DNA of 64,000 nucleotides from Sphingomonadaceae bacterium (GCA_947453945.1 CANGJB010000005.1:31352-95351); one strand, 5' to 3'; shown: positions 8,144-17,218, counted from the first letter of the stretch. Made by a program: numbers and translations. The notes: generated from the sequence alone by a model not told the origin.

Positions 8144-8914
8144 ATGGACAATGCGCCCAACAGAATCGGAACCGTTTTCCTCGTGGGCGCTGGGCCGGGT
8201 GATCCCGACCTTTTGACGCTGCGCGCGGCGCGGTTGCTGGAGGCGGCGACGCTGGTGGTGCATGACGGGCTGGTTGATCCGGCGATCATGGCCTTGGTGC
8301 CGGAAGGCGCGCGGCTGGTTTCCGTGGCAAAGCAGCGCGCGCGGCACACCATGCAGCAGGACGATATCAACGCGCTGCTGGTGCACGAGGCGCTGGCCGG
8401 AAGCGATGTCGTGCGGCTGAAGGGCGGCGATCCGTTTATCTTCGGGCGCGGGGGCGAGGAGGCGGAGGCCTGCTATGCCGCCGGGGTTCCCGTTCAGGTC
8501 GTGCCCGGCGTGAGCGCGGCATTGGGCGCGGCGGCGGCGGCGCAGATTCCGCTGACGCACCGCGACAGCGCCTCGATTGTCAGCTTCGTGGCTGGGCAGT
8601 GCAAGGGGCTGAGCGATCAGAACTGGGCCGGCCTTGCGGGCGTGGGCCGCACACTGGTGATCTACATGGGCGTCGCGACGAGCGATGCGATCGCGGAAAA
8701 GCTGATGGCGGATGGCCTTGCGCCGGACATGCCGATTGCGGTGATCGAGAACGCGGCGCGGCCCACGATGCGCGTGCTGCGCGGGGCGCTGGCGGGGCTT
8801 GGCGCGCTGGTCGAAGCCGAGCGGGTCAAGAGCCCTGCCCTGATCGTGATTGGTGAAGTGACTGCGCGCGAGCGGGCTTATGAATTGCAGAGAATTGCGG
8901 AGAGCGCTGCGTGA
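8144..8914 (+). CDS. cobA: Uroporphyrinogen-III C-methyltransferase
   Basis: A 256-residue single-domain SAM-dependent methyltransferase. The family motifs are VFLVGAGPGDPDLLTLRA (~12-30), VRLKGGDPFIFGRGGEEAEA and VVPGVSAALGAAAAAQIPLT. It methylates uroporphyrinogen III at C2 and C7 to precorrin-2, the first step to siroheme. It lacks the CysG dehydrogenase/ferrochelatase domain, which must be encoded elsewhere. It heads a sulfite-reduction operon, supplying the siroheme of CysI, and overlaps the next gene by four bases (GTGA). Confidence 0.93.
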   Translation: MDNAPNRIGTVFLVGAGPGDPDLLTLRAARLLEAATLVVHDGLVDPAIMALVPEGARLVSVAKQRARHTMQQDDINALLVHEALAGSDVVRLKGGDPFIFGRGGEEAEACYAAGVPVQVVPGVSAALGAAAAAQIPLTHRDSASIVSFVAGQCKGLSDQNWAGLAGVGRTLVIYMGVATSDAIAEKLMADGLAPDMPIAVIENAARPTMRVLRGALAGLGALVEAERVKSPALIVIGEVTARERAYELQRIAESAA

Positions 8915-9207
8915 AGATTTTGACGGGAAATGATCTGGGCAGCGGCGATGTCGTCTGGTGGGACGGCAAGGGCTGGTCGCGCGACGTGAATGATGCGGTG
9001 GATGTGGGCGATGCGGCCGACGCGATCCTCGCCGCCGAGGAAGCCGCGCGCCGCGTGAACGCAAGCTATGCGATTGCCGCGACGCAGACCGCAGACGACG
9101 TGCGCCCCGCGCATATCAAGGACCGCATCCGCGCGCTTGGGCCGACCGTTCGGCTCGACCTTTCCCTCCGCCCCGGCGATCCCGACGCCGCGAAGCAGGT
9201 GATCTGA
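8911..9207 (+). CDS. DUF2849 domain-containing protein
   Basis: A 98-residue acidic protein with GTG start 8911, coupled to cobA through a GTGA overlap. It shows a W-rich N-terminus (GDVVWWDGKGWSRD) and an Ala/Asp-rich helix. I assign DUF2849 from its sequence and its place between cobA and cysI, where the family is usually found. Function is unknown; the fixed position suggests a helper for sulfite reduction (inference). There are no Cys residues, so it cannot hold an iron-sulfur cluster. Confidence 0.8.
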   Translation: MKILTGNDLGSGDVVWWDGKGWSRDVNDAVDVGDAADAILAAEEAARRVNASYAIAATQTADDVRPAHIKDRIRALGPTVRLDLSLRPGDPDAAKQVI

Positions 9208-9208
9208 C

Positions 9209-10843
9209 ATGTACCAGTATGATAGCTACGATCAGGCCATGGTCGATGCGCGCGTGGAGGAATTCCGCGGGCAAGTGGCGCGCCGCCTTTCGGGCGAATT
9301 GACCGAGGACCAGTTCAAGCCGCTGCGGCTGAAGAACGGGCTCTATCTGCAGCTCCACGCCTATATGCTGCGCGTCGCCATTCCCTATGGCACGCTGAGC
9401 GGGAAGCAGATGCGCCTGCTGGGCGATATCGCGGACAAGTATGACCGCGGCTATGGCCACTTCACCACGCGGCAGAACATCCAGTACAACTGGATCAAGC
9501 TGGACGACACGCCGGACATTCTCGCGGACCTCGCGACCGTGGAAATGCACGCGATCCAGACGAGCGGGAACTGCATCCGCAACATCAGCTCCGATCACTT
9601 TGCCGGAGCTGCGGCCGACGAACTGGTCGATCCCCGGCCTTATGCCGAGCTGCTGCGCCAATGGTCGAGCTTCCATCCGGAGTTCGATTACCTGCCGCGC
9701 AAGTTCAAGATCGCGGTGATCGCAAGCGATACGGACCGCGCGGCGATGCGGCTGCACGATATCGGCATCCAGATGGTGGCCAACGAAGCCGGTGAGATCG
9801 GCGCGCGCTTTTATGTGGGCGGCGGCATGGGCCGCACCCCGATGATCGCGCCGGTGATCCGCGAATTCGTGCCCGCGCTGCAGATGATCAGCTACGCCGA
9901 GGCCTGCCTTCGCGTTTACAACCGCTATGGCCGGCGCGACAACAAGTACAAGGCGCGGATCAAGATCCTCGTCCACGAGATCGGCGCGGACGAATACCGC
10001 CGGCAGGTGGAGGAAGAGTTCGCGCATATCCTCACCCTGGGGCTTGAGCCGCCGCAGGCCGAATTCGACCGCATCGCCGCGTTCTTTGCCGATCCGGGCT
10101 TTGAAAGCGGCCTTTCGGACGCTGTTGATCGCTCCGATCCTGATTTCGCGCTGTGGCTCGATCAGAACACCGCGGCGCACAAGCAGCCGGGCTATGCGGT
10201 CGTGGTCATCAGCTTGAAGCCCACGGGCGGCATTCCGGGTGACGCGAGCGCTGACCAGATCCGCCTGATGGGCGATCTGGGCACGGCCTATAGCCTCGAT
10301 GAGCTGCGCGTGACGCACACGCAGAACATCGTGCTGCCGCATGTGAAGAAGGCAGACCTCTACACGCTGTGGCAGAAGCTGGATGTGGCGGGGCTGGCCA
10401 GCGCCAACCTCGATCTCATCAGCGATATCATCGCGTGCCCGGGGCTCGACTATTGCAGCCTCGCCAATGCGCGCTCGATCCCGCTGGCGCAGAAGATTTC
10501 GAAGCGGTTTGCCGACATGGACCGCCAGCGCGATCTGGGTGAACTCAAGCTCAAGATTTCGGGCTGCATCAATGCCTGCGGGCACCACCATGCCGGGCAC
10601 ATCGGCATTCTGGGCGTCGACCGGAAGGGCACCGAGAACTACCAGCTTTCGTTCGGCGGCAGCGAGGCGGCGGATACGTCGCTGGGCGTGATCACCGGGC
10701 CGGGCTTCAGCGAAGACGGCGTGGTTGACGCGCTGGAGAAGGCGACGGACGTCTATCTCACGCAGCGCAGCGAAGGCGAGCGCTTCCTAGATACGTACCG
10801 CCGCATCGGCATGGCCCCGTTCAAGGAGGCGATTTATGGGTGA
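9209..10843 (+). CDS. cysI: Nitrite/sulfite reductase, siroheme hemoprotein
   Basis: A 544-residue protein of the siroheme/4Fe-4S reductase family. The N-terminal half has LKNGLYLQLHAYMLRVAIPYG and the GHFTTRQNIQYNW substrate-site strand. The C-terminal half has the cluster motif CPGLDYC and, further on, SGCINACGHHH, giving the four Cys that bind 4Fe-4S and bridge siroheme. It reduces sulfite to sulfide with six electrons. No cysJ flavoprotein is next to it, so ferredoxin is a likely donor. Context (cobA, cysH) favours sulfite over nitrite. Its end overlaps the DUF934 gene by eight bases. Confidence 0.92.
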   Translation: MYQYDSYDQAMVDARVEEFRGQVARRLSGELTEDQFKPLRLKNGLYLQLHAYMLRVAIPYGTLSGKQMRLLGDIADKYDRGYGHFTTRQNIQYNWIKLDDTPDILADLATVEMHAIQTSGNCIRNISSDHFAGAAADELVDPRPYAELLRQWSSFHPEFDYLPRKFKIAVIASDTDRAAMRLHDIGIQMVANEAGEIGARFYVGGGMGRTPMIAPVIREFVPALQMISYAEACLRVYNRYGRRDNKYKARIKILVHEIGADEYRRQVEEEFAHILTLGLEPPQAEFDRIAAFFADPGFESGLSDAVDRSDPDFALWLDQNTAAHKQPGYAVVVISLKPTGGIPGDASADQIRLMGDLGTAYSLDELRVTHTQNIVLPHVKKADLYTLWQKLDVAGLASANLDLISDIIACPGLDYCSLANARSIPLAQKISKRFADMDRQRDLGELKLKISGCINACGHHHAGHIGILGVDRKGTENYQLSFGGSEAADTSLGVITGPGFSEDGVVDALEKATDVYLTQRSEGERFLDTYRRIGMAPFKEAIYG

Positions 10844-11264
10844 TCTGCTGCGCTACCGCGATGATGCGGCAACCGGGGCGCCCGTGCTGGCGCTGGCCGA
10901 CTTTCTGGCCGCCGACAACTCGGTCGCCGTGCGCATCGAGCCGGGCGAGGACGCGCGCGCGCTGTTGCCGCATCTCGGCCGGATCGCGCTGATCGAAGTG
11001 AGCTTTCCGGCTTACGGTGACGGGCGCGGCTATTCCTCGGCGCGGATCCTGCGCGAGGAAGGCTTTACCGGCGAACTGCGCGCGACCGGCGATGTGCTGA
11101 TCGATCAGCTGAGCCACATGACGCGCTGCGGATTCGATGCCTTTGCGCCGGCCAAGCCGATTGCGGCGGACGCGGCGGCAAAGGCGATTGCGACCTGGCC
11201 CGAGGTTTATCAGAAAACGGTCGATGGCCGCAGCCCGATCTGGGCAAAGCGCCATGGCGGGTAA
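10836..11264 (+). CDS. DUF934 domain-containing protein (sulfite-reduction accessory)
   Basis: A 142-residue protein. The family-typical segments are IEVSFPAYGDGRGYSSARILRE (~47-70) and GEL-RATGDVLIDQLSHMTRCGFDAF (~75-105). DUF934 proteins are almost always encoded beside cysI/cysH in alpha- and betaproteobacteria and are described as oxidoreductase-like, but the activity is unproven. It overlaps both neighbours, which points to coupled synthesis with CysI and CysH. Confidence 0.85.
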   Translation: MGDLLRYRDDAATGAPVLALADFLAADNSVAVRIEPGEDARALLPHLGRIALIEVSFPAYGDGRGYSSARILREEGFTGELRATGDVLIDQLSHMTRCGFDAFAPAKPIAADAAAKAIATWPEVYQKTVDGRSPIWAKRHGG

Positions 11265-12096
11265 CCAGACGCGCCAGACCGAGTCGGCTTCAGGCCGGGC
11301 TGCAGACCGGGCCACAGACCGGATCGACGCCGGGCCGCGCTTCACGGAAAGTGACGCGATCCGGCTGAACAACCTCTATCGCGGCACCGATACGCCCGAG
11401 ATGCTGCGCAGCGTGCTGGCCGACAAGCTGATCGGCGACGTTGCTGTGGTATCAAGCTTCGGCGCGGAAAGCGCAGTGCTGCTCCATCTGATCGCGCAGG
11501 TCGACAAGGCGCTGCCGGTGATCTTCCTGGAAACGCACAAGCATTTCCCCGAAACGCTGGCCTACCGCGATGAACTGGTGGCACATCTGGGGCTGACCGG
11601 GCTTCTGGTGATCGAGCCGGACATGGAACCGCTGGCGAAGAAGGACGAGAACGGCCTGCGCTGGTCGTGGGACCCGGATGGTTGCTGCGAAATCCGGAAA
11701 GTGCAGCCGCTGGCGCGCGCGCTGCTGGCGTTCGATGCCTCGATCAGCGGGCGCAAGGGATTTCAATCGGCCACGCGCAGCGGGCTGCCGCGCTTCGAGA
11801 TCGACCGGACCGATGCCGAAGGGCGGCTGAAGTTCAACCCGCTTGCCTCGTGGTCGGCTGAGGACATCGAAGCCTACATGACGGCGCACGATCTCCCGCG
11901 CCATCCGCTGGTGGAACAAGGCTACCCCTCGATCGGCTGCGCGCCCTGCACCAGCCGCGTCGCGCCGGGCGAAGACCCGCGTTCGGGCCGGTGGAAGGGC
12001 TGGGACAAAGTGGAATGCGGCATTCATGTGCCGGGCTCGCCCGATAGTAGCGAGACGGGCAGCGAACTGCCGCCGGGGTATGATCCGGCGTTCTGA
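11254..12096 (+). CDS. cysH: Phosphoadenylyl-/adenylyl-sulfate reductase
   Basis: 280 residues from ATG 11254, which overlaps the end of the DUF934 gene. PAPS-reductase motifs: SSFGAESAVLLHL, ETHKHFPET and the RSGLPRFEID-like phosphate loop. Cys pairs in DGCCEIRK and GCAPCTSR are those that bind a 4Fe-4S cluster in APS-type reductases, and the catalytic Cys is in KVECGIH. It therefore probably reduces APS (possibly PAPS as well) to sulfite with thioredoxin or glutathione. A 5-bp-stem hairpin (12095-12108) follows, but with no U-tract. Confidence 0.92.
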   Translation: MAGNQTRQTESASGRAADRATDRIDAGPRFTESDAIRLNNLYRGTDTPEMLRSVLADKLIGDVAVVSSFGAESAVLLHLIAQVDKALPVIFLETHKHFPETLAYRDELVAHLGLTGLLVIEPDMEPLAKKDENGLRWSWDPDGCCEIRKVQPLARALLAFDASISGRKGFQSATRSGLPRFEIDRTDAEGRLKFNPLASWSAEDIEAYMTAHDLPRHPLVEQGYPSIGCAPCTSRVAPGEDPRSGRWKGWDKVECGIHVPGSPDSSETGSELPPGYDPAF

Positions 12097-12158
12097 GGCA
12101 GACGCCTCACCAATGAGCACCTTGCGGGAGCTTGGCCCCGAGGCCTAGGCGGATGGGC

Positions 12159-12509
12159 ATGTCCCCACCCCCGCTCACTGTCTGGTTTGATGGCGCCTGC
12201 CCGCTCTGCACCCGCGAGATTTCGCTGATGCGGCGGCTGGACCGCGCGGGGCGGATAGACTTTATCGATGTGGCGGGCCCCGGCGCGAGCTGCCCGATTG
12301 ATCCGGCCTTGCTGCTGGCGCGGTTTCATGCGCGCGAGGATGGTGTGCTGCTGAGCGGCGCGGCGGCCTTTGCGGCGATGTGGCGGGCGATCCCGGTGCT
12401 GCGTCCACTGGGGCTTGCGGCGCGCATTCCGCTGGTGCTTGGCGCGCTCGAATGGGCCTATGTCCGCTTCCTGAAGATGCGCCCCGCGCTGCAGAGGATG
12501 ATGCGTTGA
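12159..12509 (+). CDS. DUF393 (DCC family) thiol-disulfide oxidoreductase
   Basis: 116 residues. The defining motif WFDGACPLCTREI is near the N-terminus, with a D-x-x-C-P-x-C redox-like site, followed by a helical body with hydrophobic stretches (IPVLRPLGLAARIPLVLGALEW). ATG 12159 is preferred since AGGCGG lies six bases upstream of it but abuts ATG 12153. The function of the family is poorly known. It overlaps the ABC1-kinase gene, whose TTG start sits in its stop (TTGA). Confidence 0.85.
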   Translation: MSPPPLTVWFDGACPLCTREISLMRRLDRAGRIDFIDVAGPGASCPIDPALLLARFHAREDGVLLSGAAAFAAMWRAIPVLRPLGLAARIPLVLGALEWAYVRFLKMRPALQRMMR

Positions 12510-13837
12510 GCGACGACCGTTACAGGAAAGTTCCCACCAGCCGCTTCTCGCGCTTTTCCGCGTTTGGCCAGATTGCGGGCGGCGTGGCGGGCGGGGTGAT
12601 CGCCGAGGGCGCGAAGCGGCTGGCGCGCGGCGAGCGGCCGCAGATGTCGGACCTGCTGCTGACCCCGGCCAATGCCACGCGCGTGACTGAGCAGCTTTCG
12701 CGGCTGCGCGGCGCGGCGATGAAGCTGGGACAGATGATCTCGCTCGATGCGGGTGATCTCTTGCCGCAGGAGTTGACGACAATCCTCGCCCGGCTGCGCG
12801 ATGCGGCGCATTTCATGCCGCCCAAGCAACTGCAGACCGTGCTGGCGGCCGCATGGGGACCGGACTGGCGGCGGCGCTTTGCCCGGTTTGAGGCGACGCC
12901 GATTGCCGCTGCTTCCATCGGGCAGGTCCACCGCGCCGAAATGCATGACGGGCGCGTGGTGGCGGTGAAAGTGCAGTATCCGGGCATTGCCGCGAGCATC
13001 GACGCCGATATCGACAATGTGGCGACTTTGCTGCGCGTTTCGGGCCTGCTGCCGAAATCACTCGATATCACGCCCCTGCTGGTGGAAGCCAAGCGCCAGC
13101 TGCACGAAGAAGCGGACTACTTGCGCGAGGCCGAGCAGATGCGCCGCTATGGCGCGATGCTGGCAGGCGAGGCCGAGTTCCTTGTGCCCGCGCCCGTGGA
13201 CGAGCTGACCGGCCCCGGTGTGTTGACGATGGACTTCATCGCATCGCGCCCCATCGACACGCTGGCCGATGCGCCGCAGGACGTGCGCGACCGAGTGATG
13301 GGCGCGATGCTCGATCTGGTGCTGCGCGAACTGTTCACTTTCGGCTTCATGCAGACCGACCCGAACTTCGCCAACTATCGCTGGCAGCCCGATACGGGGC
13401 ACGTAGTGCTGCTCGATTTCGGGGCGGCGCGCGGGGTGCCGGTGGAGACGCAGGGCGCCTATGCGCGGATGATGCAGGCCGGGCTGGACGGCGATCCTGC
13501 CGAACTGAAGCGCCGGATCTGCGAAGTGGGCTTTGCCTCCGAAGAGCAGCTCGCGCGGCACGGCACGGCGTTTGACGGGGTGATCTCGGTGATCATGGAC
13601 CATGTCAACAAAGCTGATATCTTCGATTTTGCCGACCGCAGCTTTGTGACGAAACTGCGCGATTTCGGCGAGCCGGTGGCGCAGGACCGCGACACCTGGC
13701 ACTTGCCGCCGATGGATACGCTGTTCGTTCAGCGCAAGGTGAGCGGCACGGCGCTGCTGGCGGTGCGGATGAAGGCGCGGCTGCCGCTGAAGGCCATGGT
13801 GGCGCAGCGGGTGGCGGAGCTGATCCTGCCGGCTTGA
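12506..13837 (+). CDS. ABC1/AarF (UbiB-like) atypical kinase family protein
   Basis: 443 residues from TTG 12506 in a TTGA overlap, with GAGG about eight bases upstream. Family hallmarks: the KxGQ-type motif AAMKLGQMISLD (~65-80), the Ala-rich loop AAASIGQVHRAEM, VAVKVQYPG with the ATP-site Lys, QTDPNFANY and the DFG in VLLDFGAARG. These COQ8/UbiB-like proteins support ubiquinone synthesis or lipid homeostasis; several lack ordinary protein kinase activity. No UbiB-type C-terminal membrane helices are evident. Pairing with DUF393 suggests a membrane or redox role (inference). Confidence 0.85.
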   Translation: MSDDRYRKVPTSRFSRFSAFGQIAGGVAGGVIAEGAKRLARGERPQMSDLLLTPANATRVTEQLSRLRGAAMKLGQMISLDAGDLLPQELTTILARLRDAAHFMPPKQLQTVLAAAWGPDWRRRFARFEATPIAAASIGQVHRAEMHDGRVVAVKVQYPGIAASIDADIDNVATLLRVSGLLPKSLDITPLLVEAKRQLHEEADYLREAEQMRRYGAMLAGEAEFLVPAPVDELTGPGVLTMDFIASRPIDTLADAPQDVRDRVMGAMLDLVLRELFTFGFMQTDPNFANYRWQPDTGHVVLLDFGAARGVPVETQGAYARMMQAGLDGDPAELKRRICEVGFASEEQLARHGTAFDGVISVIMDHVNKADIFDFADRSFVTKLRDFGEPVAQDRDTWHLPPMDTLFVQRKVSGTALLAVRMKARLPLKAMVAQRVAELILPA

Positions 13838-13841
13838 GCCG

Positions 13842-14783
13842 CTACTTCAGCCAGCCGGCCTCGCGGTACCATGCGGCGGTAGCCTTGAGCCCTTCCGGCG
13901 TATCGATGCGCGCACGCCAGAGGCTGCGGGGCGGCTGGAGCCCTTCCCCCACCATCCAGTCCGGATGGCAGATATAGCGCGCGCGGTCGGGCGTGAGCTT
14001 GGCCTTGGAGCCGCGCACTAGCCGGTCAGCCCGCGCGGCAAGGCCGATCAGGCGGGGCGAGAGCGAGAGCGGGCGGATGGGTTTCTCGCGAACCGCCGCG
14101 CCGATAGCCTGAGCGAGGCGCACGTGCGTCCAGCCGCCCGGCTCGCCGTCGTCCGGCTCGAACATCCGGTGAGTAACGTCCTCGCTGCTGGGGAGCAGCG
14201 CAAGCAGCAGTTCGGCCAGATCGGCGACATGGATCACCGAAAGCCGGCCCGGCGGCGGCAGCGGCACCACCCCGCGGCGCGCAAGGCGGAACAGCTCCAG
14301 CATCTCGGTATCGCGCGGCCCGAACACGGCGGGCGGGCGCACCACGGTCCAATCGAGGCCGGAAGCGCGGACCAGCTTCTCCCCGCGCAGTTTGGAGGCG
14401 CCGTAGATCGACAAGTCCGGTTCGCGCGCGGCGAGCGAGGAGACGTGGACCACGCGGCCGACGCCCATCTCATGCGCAGCCTCGATCACGCGCAGGGTGC
14501 CTTGCACATTGCCAGCATCGAACCCCGCCGCATCGGGCGCATTCACCACTCCGGCGATGTGGATCACCGCGCTGGCGCCGTCCATCAGGCGCCTCAGCGC
14601 TGCGGTATCGGCCAGATCGCCATCGACCCATTCGACCCCGCCGCGCAGGCGCTGCTTGCGCCGGGTGAGCGCGCGCACATCGAGGCCGTGGCGGCCTGCG
14701 GCCATGAGCACTGCCTGCCCGACAAAGCCGGTCGCGCCGGTGACCGCAACAAGATCACCGCCGCTGCCAGCAGTGGTGATCAC
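13842..14783 (-). CDS. NAD-dependent epimerase/dehydratase family protein
   Basis: 313 residues, extended/atypical SDR. Cofactor motif AVTGATGFVGQAVL near the N-terminus; VHVSSLAA and IYGASKLRGEK give the Ser and Tyr/Lys positions; VVRPPAVFGPRD is typical of NAD-binding sugar epimerase-like proteins. It resembles the NDUFA9/complex-I-associated branch, but the substrate is unknown. GTG 14783 overlaps the proB stop (GTGA), so it is the second gene of a proB operon. Confidence 0.8.
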   Translation of the reverse strand: MITTAGSGGDLVAVTGATGFVGQAVLMAAGRHGLDVRALTRRKQRLRGGVEWVDGDLADTAALRRLMDGASAVIHIAGVVNAPDAAGFDAGNVQGTLRVIEAAHEMGVGRVVHVSSLAAREPDLSIYGASKLRGEKLVRASGLDWTVVRPPAVFGPRDTEMLELFRLARRGVVPLPPPGRLSVIHVADLAELLLALLPSSEDVTHRMFEPDDGEPGGWTHVRLAQAIGAAVREKPIRPLSLSPRLIGLAARADRLVRGSKAKLTPDRARYICHPDWMVGEGLQPPRSLWRARIDTPEGLKATAAWYREAGWLK

Positions 14784-15925
14784 AGCATTACCAGCTGATC
14801 GCGGTGGATCAGCGCCGAGCGCGGGGCATAGCCAAGCAGCGCCTCATGTTCTGCCGAGGGGCGGCCCATCAAGGCCGTGCACTCCGCCGCATCATATTCG
14901 CTAAGCCCGCGCGCAAGGACCGCGCCATCGGGGCCGAGCACGGCAATCGCATCGCCGCGAACGAAAGCGCCGTCGACGCGGGTGACCCCGGCCGCGAGGA
15001 GGCTGGAGCCGCGCGACAGGGCCGCTGCTGCGCCCGCATCGACTGCGACTGCGCCTTTCATGCGCAGCTTGCCGCCAAGCCACGCCTTGCGCGCCCGCGC
15101 CTTGCGTCCGGTGCGCGGGGGCGGGCAGAACAGCGTGCCATTTTCCGAGCCCAGCGCGGCGGCAATGGGACTTTCCGGGCGGCCATCGATGATCGCGAGC
15201 GCGATTCCCGCGAGCCCAGCGATCTCGGCGGCCTGAAGCTTGGAGGTCATGCCGCCCGAGCCGAGCCCGGAGGACGAGCCGCCGGTGGCCATGGCGTGGA
15301 TTTCGGGCGTGACGCCGCGCACCACCGGCACGCGCACCGCGCCTTCGAGGCGGGGATCGCGATCATAGAGCCCGTCGATATCCGAAAGCAGCAGGACCGC
15401 GCTGGCGCCCGCCGCCTGACCCACGCGCGCGGCCAACCGGTCGTTATCGCCGAAGCGGATTTCCTCGGTGGCTACGGTGTCGTTCTCGTTGATCACCGGC
15501 ACGGCGCCTGCGCTGAGCAAAGTGCCGAGCGTGGCGGTGACGTTGAGATAGCGGCGGCGATCCTCCAGATCCTCAAGCGTCAGCAGCACTTGCGCCGCGA
15601 TCAGTCCGTACGCGGCGAGAAGCTCTGCCCAGAGCCCGGCGAGCGCGATCTGGCCGACGGCGGCGGCGGCCTGCGCATCGGCAAGGCTGCCCCGCCCGCC
15701 ACGCGCAAGGCCGAGCTTGCGCGCCCCCAGCGCAATCGCGCCAGACGAAACGACGATCACATCCTGCCCCCGCGCGCGCGCAGCGGCGATTTCCGCGACC
15801 AGCGCCGTGAGCCATGCGCGGCGCGGCGCACCATCTGCACCCACAAGCAGCGCGGAGCCGACCTTGATCACAAGGCGCGGGGCCTCGGCAGGATCAGTCA
15901 GCAGGGCAAGGCGTTCGATAGACAT
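14780..15925 (-). CDS. proB: Glutamate 5-kinase
   Basis: 381 residues: amino-acid kinase domain (~15-270) and a C-terminal PUA domain (~285-375). Motifs: LVIKVGSALLV, VVSSGAIALGARKLG, PVINENDTVA, FGDNDRLAARVG and GTGGMxTKL-like SGGMTSKLQAAEIA. It phosphorylates glutamate to gamma-glutamyl phosphate, the first and usually proline-inhibited step of proline synthesis. obgE lies upstream on the same strand beyond a repeat-filled gap of about 237 bp, a common gene order. Confidence 0.95.
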   Translation of the reverse strand: MSIERLALLTDPAEAPRLVIKVGSALLVGADGAPRRAWLTALVAEIAAARARGQDVIVVSSGAIALGARKLGLARGGRGSLADAQAAAAVGQIALAGLWAELLAAYGLIAAQVLLTLEDLEDRRRYLNVTATLGTLLSAGAVPVINENDTVATEEIRFGDNDRLAARVGQAAGASAVLLLSDIDGLYDRDPRLEGAVRVPVVRGVTPEIHAMATGGSSSGLGSGGMTSKLQAAEIAGLAGIALAIIDGRPESPIAAALGSENGTLFCPPPRTGRKARARKAWLGGKLRMKGAVAVDAGAAAALSRGSSLLAAGVTRVDGAFVRGDAIAVLGPDGAVLARGLSEYDAAECTALMGRPSAEHEALLGYAPRSALIHRDQLVML

Positions 15926-15980
15926 GTTGGGCGCCGCTTAGGGGAAATGCAGCGGCGCGGGAAGAGGTTGCCCGCCTGTG

Positions 15981-16127
15981 CTTCGTCATTCCGGCGTTCG
16001 CGGGAAACCGTAAGTGCGGGCGTAGCGTTTGCTGCTCTGGGTTCCCGCCTTCGCGGGAATGACGAAGTGTGGGGTGCGGCGGGCACGGCGTTTGCCGCGC
16101 TGGATTCCCGCGAAGGCGGGAATGACG
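15981..16127. repeat. Cluster of three family C palindromic repeats
   Basis: Three copies of a repeat with core TTCCCGCCTTCGCGGGAA, often flanked by CTGGA and TGACGA: 15981-16006 (degenerate), 16034-16067 and 16100-16127. Each can fold into a short hairpin. They fill the gap between obgE and proB, where no gene is credible. Confidence 0.85.
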
Positions 16128-16162
16128 ACGATGGCGGAGATGCGAGGCCGGCTAAGCTCGGC

Positions 16163-17218
16163 TCAGATCGGCGACCAGGGCGCTGCGTCTTCGGCATCTT
16201 CCACTTCGCCGCTGGGCCGTTCGGTGGCGGTGGCGGCGGGGAGGTGCTGGAGCACGGCATCGAGCAGCGCGCCCATGCCCCTGCCGGTGGCGCCGGAGAT
16301 GGGGAACACGCGTTTGGCGCCGGCGGCGCGCAGTTCGGCGCGGAAAGCGCTGACGAGTTCGGTATCGACAAGATCGATCTTGTTGAGCGCGATCAGGCGC
16401 GGCTTTTCATCAAGCCCGCCGCCGTAGGCTTCGAGTTCGTCCTGAATGATGTGCAGCGCTTCGGCCGGATCGGTGCCGTTGATATCAATCAGGTGGATGA
16501 GCACGCGGCAGCGCTCGATGTGGCCGAGGAAGCGATCGCCCACCCCTGCCCCTTCGGCAGCGCCGGCGATCAGGCCGGGAATATCGGCGAGGACGAATTC
16601 GCGGCTCTTGTGGCGGACCACGCCAAGCTGCGGACGCAAGGTCGTGAAGGCGTAGTCGCCGACTTTGGCCTTGGTGTTGGTGATCTGGTTGATGAAAGTG
16701 GACTTGCCGGCATTCGGGAGGCCGACGAGACCGACATCGGCCAGCAGCTTGAGCCGCAGCCAGACGTACATTTCCTCACCCGGCCAGCCGGGGCCGGACT
16801 GGCGCGGAGCGCGGTTGGTGGAGGACTTGTAGGACAGGTTGCCGCGCCCGCCATCACCGCCGCGCAGCAGGACCGCGCTCATGCCGGGCTCGGTCAGATC
16901 GAGCAACACCGTCTCGCCATCATCATCGATCACCTGGGTGCCGACGGGGACCTTGACGACGAGATCCTTGCCGCCTGCGCCGGTGCGGTTCTTGCCCATG
17001 CCGCCGATGCCGCGCTGGGCCTTGAAATGCTGGGTGTAGCGGAAGTCGATCAGGGTGTTGAGCCCGGTGATCGCTTCGAACACGATATCGCCGCCCTTGC
17101 CGCCATCGCCGCCATCGGGGCCGCCGTATTCCTCATACTTCTCGCGCCGGAAGCTGACCGCACCGGGGCCGCCCGCGCCCGAACGGATGAAAATCTTGGC
17201 CTGGTCGAGAAAATGCAT
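16163..17218 (-). CDS. obgE: GTPase ObgE/CgtA
   Basis: 351 residues. Obg domain (~1-158) with its Gly-rich start (MHFLDQAKIFIRSGAGGPGA, GGDGGKGGDIVF); GTPase domain (~159-325) with GLPNAGKSTFIN (P-loop), FTTLRPQLG, DIPGLIAGAAEGAG, NKIDL and the G5-like ISGATGRG. The tail is short and acidic. It is an essential ribosome-associated GTPase for 50S assembly and stress/growth control. A tRNA-Ala gene lies upstream on the same strand. Confidence 0.97.
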   Translation of the reverse strand: MHFLDQAKIFIRSGAGGPGAVSFRREKYEEYGGPDGGDGGKGGDIVFEAITGLNTLIDFRYTQHFKAQRGIGGMGKNRTGAGGKDLVVKVPVGTQVIDDDGETVLLDLTEPGMSAVLLRGGDGGRGNLSYKSSTNRAPRQSGPGWPGEEMYVWLRLKLLADVGLVGLPNAGKSTFINQITNTKAKVGDYAFTTLRPQLGVVRHKSREFVLADIPGLIAGAAEGAGVGDRFLGHIERCRVLIHLIDINGTDPAEALHIIQDELEAYGGGLDEKPRLIALNKIDLVDTELVSAFRAELRAAGAKRVFPISGATGRGMGALLDAVLQHLPAATATERPSGEVEDAEDAAPWSPI

